6,765 nucleotides of DNA from Solirubrobacterales bacterium (GTDB taxonomy: Bacteria > Actinomycetota > Thermoleophilia > Solirubrobacterales > Solirubrobacteraceae): positions 1 through 6,765 of the forward strand of contig DAHVAB010000140.1 of the NCBI GenBank assembly GCA_027314825.1, in the 5' to 3' direction. Positions 1 through 5,694 of this stretch are shown here, one piece after another. The notes beneath the pieces were generated by a model. That model was not told the DNA's origin, ran no database searches, and was given only the letters and a program-made list of their open reading frames with translations. Position 1 is the stretch's first letter, and each line of letters starts with the position of its first letter. Both the position numbers and the translations under genes were made by a program.

Positions 1-1
1 G

Positions 2-28
2 ATCGCGGCCGTGCTCGGAGCCGGCTGA
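2..28 (+). CDS. Possible C-terminal end of a rightward gene (partial)
   Basis: Reading from base 2, eight sense codons (I-A-A-V-L-G-A-G) run into a TGA at 26-28. The hydrophobic, GC-rich codons would suit the tail of a gene entering from the left and converging on the amidase. Eight codons cannot identify a family and any GC-rich DNA could give this by chance, so this is only a candidate partial gene. Confidence 0.22.
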   Translation: MAAVLGAG

Positions 29-37
29 GCGCTCAGC
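24..37. repeat. 14-bp perfect palindrome over the putative stop codon
   Basis: GCTGAGCGCTCAGC is a perfect inverted repeat with GAGCGCTC at its centre. A second GAGCGCTC, within the palindrome CGAGCGCTCG, lies at 108-117. The two therefore bracket the gap between the possible rightward gene end and the amidase stop codon. It has no T-tract, so a terminator role is only possible. Confidence 0.4.
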
Positions 38-134
38 TCACCGGCGGGCGGCCGAGCAGCCCCCCGGCGGCCGGGCAGCGGGCGGCGGCCGGCGCCGCCG
101 GCCCGGCCGAGCGCTCGACTCAGCTCACCGGCGG
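27..134. repeat. Direct repeat pair duplicating the end of the amidase gene
   Basis: The 16-base stretch CTCAGCTCACCGGCGG occurs at 32-47 and again at 119-134. The right copy contains the amidase stop codon (TCA on this strand, 120-122) and its last codons. The similarity extends leftwards through GAGCGCTC (27-34 and 109-116), interrupted by a 5-base GACTC insertion in the right copy. The left copy is therefore a short duplicate of the amidase gene end, displaced 87 bases into the flanking DNA. Confidence 0.6.
81..99. terminator. GC hairpin in the gap downstream of the amidase
   Basis: GGCGGCG (81-87) pairs perfectly with CGCCGCC (93-99) around a 5-base loop. It sits 21 bases past the amidase stop codon on the leftward strand. 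There is no T-run, so intrinsic termination is uncertain. In sequence this GC-rich, short inverted repeats also arise by chance. Confidence 0.25.
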
Positions 135-1562
135 CCGCCGCTCCCCCCACGGCCTGGCCGCTTCGACCTCCGCGGAGAGCGCGAGCAGCGCCGCCTCCCC
201 GGCCGGCCGGCCGACGAGCTGCACGGCCAGCGGCAGGCCGTCCTGCCCCTGCGCGATCGGCAGCGAGATGCCCGGCTGTCCGCTCGCGTTGAAGACGGGC
301 GTGAACGGGGTGAACAGGCCCGAGCGGGCGAAGGTCCGCATCGGCTCCGCCGCCGCGGTGTCGAGCGTGCCGAGCGGCAGCGGACGCTCGGCCAGAGCCG
401 GGGTCAACAGCGCGTCGTAGGGTTCCAGGAAGGAGATCAGCTGGCGGGCGAACGCCTGCAGCTGCACGGTCGCCGCCATTCCCTGCACGGCGGTCAGGCT
501 CTGCACCATCGAGTAGATCGCGAAGCTCATCGGCTCCATGTCCGCCGCGGACGGCTCGCGGCCGGCGACCATGCCGGAGAAGGCGATCTGCAGGGCGATG
601 TGGACGCAGAAGACCGAGCCGAAGAGGTCGGCGATCCCTTCTATCCGCCAGGGCGGCTCAACCTCCTCGACGGTGTGGCCGAGGCTGCGCAGCAGCTCCG
701 CCGTCTCCGCGACCGCGGCCGCGCACATCGGGTCGAGCACGGCGTCCGGCAGCGGGGAGGTCGTGGTCACGGCGATCCGCAGCGGCCCGGAGCGCTCCGC
801 GACCGGCCATCGGCTCGCCGAGAGCGCGAACGGCTCGGCCGGGGGCGGCGCCCAGGTCGCATCGCCCGGCTCATAGCCGGCGAGCACGTCCAGCACCGCA
901 GCTGTGTCCGCGACCGTGCGGGTGAGCACGCCGTCGATGCCGAGCATCGAGTCGCCCAATTCGGGGGCGGCGGAGATCCGCCCGCGCTGAGGCTTCAGGC
1001 CGACCAGCCCGCAGCAGGCGGCGGGAATCCGGATCGAGCCGCCGCCGTCGTTGCCGTGCGCGATCGGGACCATCCCGGAGGCGACAGCGGCGGCGGCGCC
1101 GCCGGAGGAGCCGCCCGACGAGCGCTCCGTATCCCACGGGTTGCGGGTCGGCCCGAACAGTCGCGCCTCGCTGGTCGGCAGGATCCCGTACTCGGGCAGG
1201 GTCGTCGTGCCGACCACGACGAACCCCGCATCCTTCAGGCGGCGCACGACCGAGTGGTCGTAGCTGGCGACATGCTCGGCCATCAGCTCGCAGCCGATGG
1301 TCCAGCGCAGGCCGTCGACGGGCCGGTTGTTCTTGATCGCGATCGGCACCCCCGCGAACGGCCGCTCATCTGACGGCCCGATCGCGGCGGCCGCGGCCAG
1401 CGCGCGTTCGCCGTCGACCTGCACGAAGGCGTTGAGCTGCGGGTTGAGCTCCTCGATCCGCTCCAGCGAGCACTCCACCAGCTCGCTCGCGGCGACCTCG
1501 CCGGTGCGGACCAGCTCGGCCAGCTCCAACGCGGAGCGGAACATCATCTCGCGATCCGGCAT
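120..1562 (-). CDS. Amidase signature (AS) family hydrolase
   Basis: This 480-residue protein is a cytoplasmic amidase-signature enzyme, which hydrolyses C-N amide bonds through a Ser-cisSer-Lys triad. The triad is visible: Lys77 in PIAIKNN, Ser152 in the GGSSGG loop (150-155), and nucleophile Ser176 in GGGSIRIPA. The 24-residue Ser-Ser spacing matches the family. The conserved C-terminal blocks LLTPALAERPLP and FNASGQPGISLPI are present, followed by QLVGRP. Length is normal, with no signal peptide. The end, EAARPWGERRPP, resembles stand-alone amidases such as the 6-aminohexanoate cyclic-dimer hydrolase (NylA) group more than GatA. No gatB or gatC is adjacent, which argues against a tRNA amidotransferase subunit. 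The ATG start at 1562 is supported by AGGAGG (1574-1569) six bases upstream. The substrate cannot be read from the sequence. It is divergent from citA. Confidence 0.93.
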   Translation of the reverse strand: MPDREMMFRSALELAELVRTGEVAASELVECSLERIEELNPQLNAFVQVDGERALAAAAAIGPSDERPFAGVPIAIKNNRPVDGLRWTIGCELMAEHVASYDHSVVRRLKDAGFVVVGTTTLPEYGILPTSEARLFGPTRNPWDTERSSGGSSGGAAAAVASGMVPIAHGNDGGGSIRIPAACCGLVGLKPQRGRISAAPELGDSMLGIDGVLTRTVADTAAVLDVLAGYEPGDATWAPPPAEPFALSASRWPVAERSGPLRIAVTTTSPLPDAVLDPMCAAAVAETAELLRSLGHTVEEVEPPWRIEGIADLFGSVFCVHIALQIAFSGMVAGREPSAADMEPMSFAIYSMVQSLTAVQGMAATVQLQAFARQLISFLEPYDALLTPALAERPLPLGTLDTAAAEPMRTFARSGLFTPFTPVFNASGQPGISLPIAQGQDGLPLAVQLVGRPAGEAALLALSAEVEAARPWGERRPPVS

Positions 1563-1653
1563 CGGCTTCCTCCTCGATCGGGTTTAGGCATCATATGGCC
1601 GCGTCCAAAAGGCGCCGCCCCCCGTCAAGCCCCATGCCCAGAAAGGCATCGCC
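1563..1653. promoter_or_regulatory. Divergent amidase/citA promoter region
   Basis: This 91-base gap must hold the start signals of two divergent genes. Its only AT-rich patch is around 1583-1600. On the leftward strand that patch contains TATGAT (1595-1590), a good -10 hexamer that would start the amidase message about 20 bases before its ATG. No convincing -35 lies 16-18 bases upstream. I see no clear promoter for citA. Its ribosome binding site is the modest AAAGG at 1642-1646, seven bases before the ATG. No operator-like inverted repeat was seen. Confidence 0.35.
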
Positions 1654-2757
1654 ATGAGCGCGGTATCAATGCACCCCGAGGTCCAGTCCGGTCTGGAGGG
1701 CGTCGTCGCCTTCGCCACCGAGATCGCCGAGCCCGACAAGGCCGGCGGATGTCTGCGCTACAGGGGGGTGGACATCGAAGAGCTCGTCGGCTCCATCCCC
1801 TACGAGCAGGTCTGGGGCCTGCTCGTCGACGGCCGCTTCCAGCCGGGCCTGCATCCCGCCGAACCGCATCCCCTCACCGTCAGGACCGGCGACCCAAGGG
1901 TCGACGTGCAGTCGGCACTCGCGATGCTCGCGCCGGAGTGGGGCTTTCAGCCGGTCATCGACATCTCCGACGAGCAGGCCCGCGACGACCTCGCGAGGGC
2001 CGCGGTGATGGCGCTCTCCTTCGTCGCCCAGTCGGCCCGCGGCGCCGGCCAGCCGCCCGTGCCGCAGTCGGAGGTGGATAAGGCCCACTCGATCCCGGAG
2101 CGCTTCCTGATCCGCTGGCGCGGGGAGGCGAACCCCGACCATGTGAAGGCGATCGACGCCTACTGGACCTCCGCCGCCGAGCACGGGATGAACGCCTCCA
2201 CGTTCACGGCGCGGATCGTCGCCTCCACCGGCGCCGACTGCGCGGCGGCGCTCTCAGCCGCGGTCGGCGCGCTCTCCGGCCCGCTGCACGGAGGCGCGCC
2301 ATCGCGGGTGCTGAAGATGATCGACGAAGTGGAAGCCAGCGGCGACGCGGAGGCGTGGGTCAAGCAGGCGCTCGACCGCGGAGATCGCCTGATGGGCTTC
2401 GGGCACCGGATCTACCGGGCCGAAGACCCGCGCGCAAGGGTGCTGCGCCGCACCAGCCGCGAGTTGAGATCGCCCCGCTTCGAGGTCGCCGAGGCGCTGG
2501 AGAAGGCGGCGCTCGCCGAGCTCACGGCGCGCAAGCCGGACCGGGTGCTGGCGACGAACGTCGAGTTCTGGTCGGCGGTGATCCTCGACCTGGCCGACGT
2601 GCCCGCGGAGCTCTTCACCCCGATGTTCACCTGCGCGCGGGTCGCCGGCTGGTCGGCGCACATCCTCGAGCAGAAGCGGGAGGGCAAGCTGATCCGGCCG
2701 ACCGCGAAGTACGTCGGGGAGCCGCCAAGGCCGGCGAGCGCGGTGACGGGCGCCTGA
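1654..2757 (+). CDS. citA: Citrate synthase, CitA (citrate synthase 2) type
   Basis: This enzyme condenses acetyl-CoA with oxaloacetate to make citrate, at the entry of the TCA cycle. The 367 residues fit the short citrate synthase class. Visible family blocks are YRGVDIEEL (36-44), AEHGMNASTFTAR (175-187, His177), SGPLHGGAPSRV (208-219, catalytic His212), MGFGHRIYRAEDPRARV (247-263, His251) and MFTCARVAGWSAHILEQKR (324-342, Arg329 and Arg342). From memory it closely resembles Mycobacterium tuberculosis CitA (Rv0889c), including the opening block GVVAFATEIAEPDK. The position of the usual catalytic Asp in NVDFYSG reads NVEFW here, giving Glu304. As I recall it, Rv0889c also has Glu, so this looks like a subfamily trait rather than damage. 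A methylcitrate synthase role is a weaker alternative, and there are no prp genes alongside. It converges on groEL. Confidence 0.94.
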   Translation: MSAVSMHPEVQSGLEGVVAFATEIAEPDKAGGCLRYRGVDIEELVGSIPYEQVWGLLVDGRFQPGLHPAEPHPLTVRTGDPRVDVQSALAMLAPEWGFQPVIDISDEQARDDLARAAVMALSFVAQSARGAGQPPVPQSEVDKAHSIPERFLIRWRGEANPDHVKAIDAYWTSAAEHGMNASTFTARIVASTGADCAAALSAAVGALSGPLHGGAPSRVLKMIDEVEASGDAEAWVKQALDRGDRLMGFGHRIYRAEDPRARVLRRTSRELRSPRFEVAEALEKAALAELTARKPDRVLATNVEFWSAVILDLADVPAELFTPMFTCARVAGWSAHILEQKREGKLIRPTAKYVGEPPRPASAVTGA

Positions 2758-2776
2758 AGGACGCGCCATCTCAGAC

Positions 2777-2816
2777 GCGAAGGCCCGGGCGTCGCGAGGA
2801 CGGCCCGGGCCTTCGC
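2777..2816. terminator. Bidirectional hairpin terminator between citA and groEL
   Basis: GCGAAGGCCCGGGC (2777-2790) is perfectly complementary to 2803-2816, a 14-bp stem. Inside it, GTC (2791-2793) can pair with GAC (2799-2801) beside a single bulged G, leaving a small loop. It starts 20 bases after the citA stop codon and lies 30 bases beyond the groEL stop codon, so it can serve both converging genes. There is no run of T on either side, as is common in high-GC actinobacteria. Confidence 0.7.
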
Positions 2817-2826
2817 CTGCTTCGCT

Positions 2827-2844
2827 CAGCCGCGCAGGCGGCTG
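2827..2844 (-). terminator. Second hairpin directly after the groEL stop codon
   Basis: CAGCCGC (2827-2833) pairs with GCGGCTG (2838-2844) around a 4-base loop, one base beyond the groEL stop codon at 2846. It may act with the larger hairpin at 2777-2816 in ending or protecting the groESL message. It has no T-tract. Confidence 0.45.
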
Positions 2845-2845
2845 T

Positions 2846-4474
2846 CTACATCATCCCGCTCATGTCCGGCATGCCGCCGCCACCGCCGCCGCCGCCTTCC
2901 TTCTCCGGCACCTCGGCGACGATCGCCTCGGTGGTGAGGATGTTCTTGGCGATCGAGGCCGCGTTCTGCAGCGCGGAGCGCGTGACCATCGCCGGGTCGA
3001 TCACGCCGGCCGCGACGAGATCGACGATCTCGTTGGTCGCGGCGTTCAGACCCTGGCCCTTCTTGGCCTTGCGGACGTCGTTGACGACGACCGAGCCCTC
3101 CAGGCCCGCGTTCTCGGCGATCTGACGCAGCGGCTCCTCCAGAGCGCGCAGCACGATCCGTGCGCCGGTCTGCTCGTCATCCTCCAGATCATCCGACTTG
3201 ACCGCGGAGGCCGCCTGCAGGAGCGCCACGCCGCCGCCCGGCACGATGCCCTCCTCCAGAGCCGCGCGAGTGGCCTGCAGCGCGTCCTCGACGCGATGCT
3301 TCTTCTCCTTCATCTCCGTCTCGGTAGCCGCACCGACCTTCACGACGGCGACTCCGCCGGAGAGCTTCGCGAGCCTTTCCTGGAGCTTTTCGCGATCGAA
3401 GTCCGAGTCGGTGTTCTCGATCTCGTTCTTGATCTGGTTGATCCGTCCCTTGATCGCCTCCGCCTCACCGGCTCCATCCACGATCGTGGTGGTGTCCTTG
3501 GCGACGACGACGCGACGGGCCTTGCCGAGCTGGGAGACCTGCGTGTTCTCCAGCTTCAGGCCCATCTCCTCGGTGATCACCTCGGCCTTGGTCAGGATCG
3601 CGATGTCCTCCAGCATCCGCTTGCGGCGGTCGCCGAAGCCGGGGGCCTTGACCGCGACGCCGGTGAAGGTGCCGCGGAGCTTGTTGACCACGAGGGTCGC
3701 CAACGACTCGCCCTCCACGTCCTCGGCGATGATCAGCAGCGGCTTGCCGGACTGGATCACCTGCTCCAGCACGGGCAGCAGGTCGCGCACCGAGCCGATC
3801 TTCTGGTTGGCGATCAGGATGTAGGGGTCCTCCAGGACGGCCTCCATGCGATCCTGGTCGGTGACCATGTAGGGGGAGATGTAGCCCTTGTCGAACTGCA
3901 TGCCCTCCGTGAACTCGAGGTCCATGCCGAACGTCTGGCCCTCCTCGACGTTGACCACGCCGTCCTTGCCGACCTTCTCGATCGCGTCGGCGATCACGTC
4001 GCCGATCTCCTCGTCGCCGGCCGAGATCGTCGCCACGCGGGCGATCTGGTCCTTGCCGGAGACCTCCTTGGACTGCGATCCGATGCTCGCGACGACCTGA
4101 TCGACCGCCTTCTCGATGCCGCGCTTGAGCGCCAGCGGGTTCGCCCCGGCGGCCACGTTCTTCAGGCCCTGGCGGACGATGATCTGCGCCAGCACCGTGG
4201 CGGTCGTGGTGCCGTCGCCGGCCACGTCGTTGGTCGCGGTCGCGACCTCGCGCACCAGCTGGGCGCCCTGGTTCTCGAAGACGTCCTCGACCTCGATCTC
4301 ACGTGCGATCGTGACACCGTCGTTTGTGATCGTCGGCGCGCCGAACTTCTTGTCGAGCACGACGTAGCGGCCCTTCGGGCCGAGCGTCACCTTGACCGCG
4401 TTGGCCACGGCGTCGACGCCGGCCTCAAGCGCCTTGCGCGCCTCGGCCTCGTACTTCAGCTCCTTGTGTGCCAT
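2846..4474 (-). CDS. groEL: 60-kDa chaperonin GroEL
   Basis: GroEL forms the double-ring ATP-driven folding chamber in the cytoplasm, capped by GroES. The protein has 542 residues, the usual length. Landmarks are LGPKGR (31-36), TNDGVT with Asp52, GDGTTTATV with Asp87 for ATP hydrolysis, the apical-domain stretch KAPGFGDRRKRMLEDIA, VEDALQATRAA with the second catalytic Asp, and the chaperonin signature AALEEGIVPGGG. The C-terminus is a glycine run followed by MPDMSGMM, the standard Gly-Met tail. The ATG at 4474 is chosen because MAHKELKY is the conserved N-terminus and AAGGAGAT (4492-4485) precedes it, at a rather long 12-base spacing measured from AGGAG. The reading frame stays open for 51 further codons upstream, but that stretch overlaps groES and looks non-coding. 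Co-transcription with groES 73 bases upstream is expected. Confidence 0.98.
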   Translation of the reverse strand: MAHKELKYEAEARKALEAGVDAVANAVKVTLGPKGRYVVLDKKFGAPTITNDGVTIAREIEVEDVFENQGAQLVREVATATNDVAGDGTTTATVLAQIIVRQGLKNVAAGANPLALKRGIEKAVDQVVASIGSQSKEVSGKDQIARVATISAGDEEIGDVIADAIEKVGKDGVVNVEEGQTFGMDLEFTEGMQFDKGYISPYMVTDQDRMEAVLEDPYILIANQKIGSVRDLLPVLEQVIQSGKPLLIIAEDVEGESLATLVVNKLRGTFTGVAVKAPGFGDRRKRMLEDIAILTKAEVITEEMGLKLENTQVSQLGKARRVVVAKDTTTIVDGAGEAEAIKGRINQIKNEIENTDSDFDREKLQERLAKLSGGVAVVKVGAATETEMKEKKHRVEDALQATRAALEEGIVPGGGVALLQAASAVKSDDLEDDEQTGARIVLRALEEPLRQIAENAGLEGSVVVNDVRKAKKGQGLNAATNEIVDLVAAGVIDPAMVTRSALQNAASIAKNILTTEAIVAEVPEKEGGGGGGGGMPDMSGMM

Positions 4475-4547
4475 TTCTCGTTGAATCTCCTTCGCTTTGC
4501 CTGAGGCTTTGCGATTACGGTTTCGTTTCGGCTTGCGGCCGGGACGG

Positions 4548-4835
4548 CTAGGCGACCTTCGCGAGCACGTCGGACTCGCGAAGCACGAGCAGCTCCTCGC
4601 CCTCCACCTTGATCTCCGTGCCGCCATACTTGCTGTAGAGGACCTCGTCGCCCTCTGCGACGTCGAGCGGAATCCGCTTGCCCGAGTCGTCGATCTTGCC
4701 GTCCCCGACTGCGAGGACCTTGCCCTTCTGAGGCTTCTCCTTGGCTGTATCCGGGAGGACGAGGCCGCTAGCGGTCGTCTCCTCCTCCTCGATGGCCCGC
4801 ACGATCAAACGATCGCCCAGGGGCTTGAGCTTCAT
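4548..4835 (-). CDS. groES: 10-kDa co-chaperonin GroES
   Basis: GroES is the seven-subunit lid of the GroEL chamber and moves with the ATP cycle. The 95 residues match the family. The N-terminal PLGDRLIVRAIEEEETTASG leads into the mobile loop with its GLVLP segment (24-28), which docks onto GroEL. It is followed by KPQKGKVLAVGDG and the C-terminal half GDEVLYSKYGGTEIKVEGEELLVLRESDVLA. The ATG at 4835 has an excellent GGAGGT (4847-4842) six bases upstream. It is the first gene of the operon, and its leader carries a CIRCE element, so repression by HrcA with induction by heat or misfolded protein is expected. No hrcA gene lies in this window. Confidence 0.98.
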   Translation of the reverse strand: MKLKPLGDRLIVRAIEEEETTASGLVLPDTAKEKPQKGKVLAVGDGKIDDSGKRIPLDVAEGDEVLYSKYGGTEIKVEGEELLVLRESDVLAKVA

Positions 4836-4875
4836 ATCCAGACCTCCGCTGGTCGAAGAGTGCTGTTCGGTCCGT

Positions 4876-4894
4876 GGCGCCCGCCTGGGGCGCC
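4876..4894 (-). other. GC hairpin in the groES leader
   Basis: GGCGCCC (4876-4882) and GGGCGCC (4888-4894) form a 7-bp stem with a 5-base loop. It lies in the predicted untranslated leader, between the promoter-proximal CIRCE and the groES ribosome binding site. It could stabilise the mRNA or modulate its translation, but a chance hairpin in GC-rich DNA is also possible. Confidence 0.35.
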
Positions 4895-4898
4895 CCTG

Positions 4899-4925
4899 TC
4901 GGCACTCTCACACCGAGAGTGCCAA
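4899..4925. promoter_or_regulatory. CIRCE operator 1 (HrcA site, in the groES leader)
   Basis: TCGGCACTC (4899-4907), a 9-base spacer, then GAGTGCCAA (4917-4925) match the CIRCE consensus TTAGCACTC-N9-GAGTGCTAA, with the G-C variant common in high-GC bacteria. One arm position is mismatched (TC in place of TT). The repeat extends two bases inwards (CTCTC...GAGAG). It begins four bases after the predicted transcription start, so HrcA bound here should block the groES promoter. In RNA the element would also form a 5' hairpin. Confidence 0.93.
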
Positions 4926-4935
4926 CGCACCTCCA

Positions 4936-4963
4936 AATATATACGAGGCCAGCCGAATCTCAA
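4936..4963 (-). promoter_or_regulatory. groESL housekeeping-type promoter
   Basis: On the leftward strand, TTGAGA (4963-4958) and TATATT (4941-4936) are 16 bases apart, a good match to a sigma-70/HrdB promoter. This is the only AT-rich stretch in the neighbourhood. Transcription would start near 4929, giving a leader of about 93 bases. An alternative -10, TATATA, lies two bases upstream at 14-bp spacing and is less likely. CIRCE elements flank both sides. Confidence 0.8.
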
Positions 4964-4970
4964 GGCTCAG

Positions 4971-4997
4971 TTGGCACTCTCGGGCGGAGAGTGCCAA
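4971..4997. promoter_or_regulatory. CIRCE operator 2 (HrcA site, upstream of -35)
   Basis: TTGGCACTC (4971-4979) and GAGTGCCAA (4989-4997) are perfectly complementary around the 9-base spacer typical of CIRCE. The pairing continues two bases inwards to give 11-bp arms. The element sits seven bases upstream of the -35 hexamer. Its centre is 72 bp from that of operator 1, so the two sites bracket the promoter. Confidence 0.94.
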
Positions 4998-5016
4998 TCG
5001 AGGCGATGCTCTGGTC

Positions 5017-5135
5017 CCGAGCGCCGCATGCGGCGCTCGGCGCAAGGCCGCATGCGGCCTTGCGTGAGGCAGCCGCATGCGGCTGCCTCCAGGCGGCGCA
5101 TGCGCCGCCTGCGGAGGGCCGCATGCGGCCCTCCG
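5017..5135. repeat. Array of five contiguous perfect palindromes centred on GCATGC
   Basis: Five perfect inverted repeats lie head to tail: 5017-5040, 5041-5064, 5066-5089, 5090-5111 and 5112-5135. Only one unpaired base (5065) lies between units. Four are 24 bp with core CCGCATGCGG; the fourth is 22 bp with core GCGCATGCGC. The outer left arms are CCGAGCG, CGCAAGG, GAGGCAG, CAGGCG and CGGAGGG, and each right arm is the exact complement of its own left arm. Centres are 24, 25, 23 and 23 bp apart. The array starts three bases beyond the ASCH stop codon and ends 20 bases before the upstream CIRCE. It might be a terminator cluster, a REP-like element, a set of protein-binding sites or a chromosome-architecture site. 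No T-tract is present and I recognise no named family. Confidence 0.95.
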
Positions 5136-5138
5136 ACC

Positions 5139-5537
5139 TCAATTCTGCGCGCCGCCGAAACCCTTCATCGCTTCGGTCATCCCCGCGGGCTGGTCGACGA
5201 TCCGGGAGAAGCGGACCACCGTGACCGTGTCGTCCATGCTCACCGTGCGCCCGTAGATCTGCTCCAGGAAGTTGATCAGCTCCTCGTGGCGGCGGAACTC
5301 CGGGTTATCGTGCTTGATGTCCCGCGGGGAGAGGTCTGAGACCTTCATCACCTCGACCTGGTCGATCACCGCCTCGAAGATCCGTTCGCGCGGCGAGTAC
5401 TGGTAGCCGATCGTGACCAGCACGAGCTGGTTCTTGCGGTACTTGCCGGACTTGTCGCCAAGGCGGATCGTCGCCGTCTTGCGACCGCGCTTGAGCTCAT
5501 CGGCGAAGATCGTCGAGTAGAAGTTCAGAACCTGCAC
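5139..5537 (-). CDS. Small ASCH-domain (PUA-like) protein, probable RNA-binding
   Basis: From the GTG at 5537 this gives a 132-residue soluble protein. The N-terminal VLNFYSTIFADELKRGRKTATIRLGDKSGKY carries the ASCH signature GxKxxxxR (GRKTATIR, residues 18-25). This motif lines the putative RNA- or nucleotide-binding cleft of the PUA-like ASCH fold. The family is linked to RNA metabolism or translation control, but this member's partner is unknown. The rest (LSPRDIKHDNPEFRRHEELINFLEQIYGR, then DDTVTVVRFS) is consistent with one complete ASCH domain. The frame stays open to an ATG at 5651, but that upstream stretch is Arg/Pro-rich, overlaps a direct repeat and looks non-coding. No Shine-Dalgarno sequence precedes the GTG, so leaderless translation is possible. 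It lies 138 bases downstream of the Nudix gene and just upstream of the palindrome array. Confidence 0.82.
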   Translation of the reverse strand: MQVLNFYSTIFADELKRGRKTATIRLGDKSGKYRKNQLVLVTIGYQYSPRERIFEAVIDQVEVMKVSDLSPRDIKHDNPEFRRHEELINFLEQIYGRTVSMDDTVTVVRFSRIVDQPAGMTEAMKGFGGAQN

Positions 5538-5545
5538 CAGACAGC

Positions 5546-5551
5546 AGGCTA
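5546..5551 (-). promoter_or_regulatory. Possible -10 element for leaderless ASCH mRNA
   Basis: TAGCCT (5551-5546 on the leftward strand) fits the TANNNT -10 pattern and ends eight bases before the proposed GTG start. A transcript from it would begin at or next to the GTG. That would suit the missing ribosome binding site and the frequent leaderless mRNAs of actinobacteria. No recognisable -35 accompanies it. Confidence 0.3.
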
Positions 5552-5612
5552 CCGTTCTTCGCGCTCGCCCGGGACCCCGGCGGGGGGCGCGCCGGCGGCG
5601 GGCCTCACGCGA

Positions 5613-5694
5613 CGGCGGCGGATGAGCGTCAGGGCGCGCCGGGATCGACATTCGAGCGCCGGCGGCGGATCAACGTCAGGGCGCGCCGGGATCG
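5613..5694. repeat. 35-base direct repeat duplicating the end of the Nudix gene
   Basis: Bases 5613-5647 and 5660-5694 are identical at 33 of 35 positions, differing at the 12th and 14th base, with a 47-base offset. Each ends in GTCAGGGCGCGCCGGGATCG. The right copy includes the Nudix stop codon (5676-5678) and the codons for its C-terminal GDPGAP. The left copy sits in the gap before the ASCH gene. It looks like a short tandem duplication of a gene end that has since diverged slightly. Confidence 0.8.

Noticed and set aside
600..1373. 257-residue + strand frame inside the amidase gene
   Set aside because: It is antisense to a full amidase with intact catalytic residues, and its Arg/Gly/Ala-rich translation shows no family.
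1590..1608. TTGGAC and TATGAT as a paired amidase promoter
   Set aside because: On the leftward strand the two hexamers are only 7 bases apart, far too close for a -35/-10 pair. Only the TATGAT remains a candidate.
3296..4504. 402-residue open frame on the + strand opposite groEL
   Set aside because: It lies wholly antisense to groEL and its first bases. Its Leu/Asp/Arg-rich, domain-free translation is what the complement of a GC-rich gene gives.
4475..4627. N-terminal extension of GroEL by 51 residues
   Set aside because: The stretch is Arg/Ser/Lys-rich, overlaps the groES coding region and has no family counterpart. MAHKELKY at 4474 with a ribosome binding site is the accepted start.
5017..5135. 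CRISPR array
   Set aside because: The units are adjacent palindromes with no spacers between them, and the repeats are not identical. No cas genes are present.
4960..5142. Small open frame across the palindrome array
   Set aside because: Its repeated Ala/Arg/Met/His peptide follows from the palindromes themselves. It runs into the CIRCE element and has no coding signal.
5538..5651. N-terminal extension of the ASCH protein to an ATG at 5651
   Set aside because: The translated stretch is Pro/Arg-rich low complexity, covers one copy of the direct repeat and lies before the conserved domain start.
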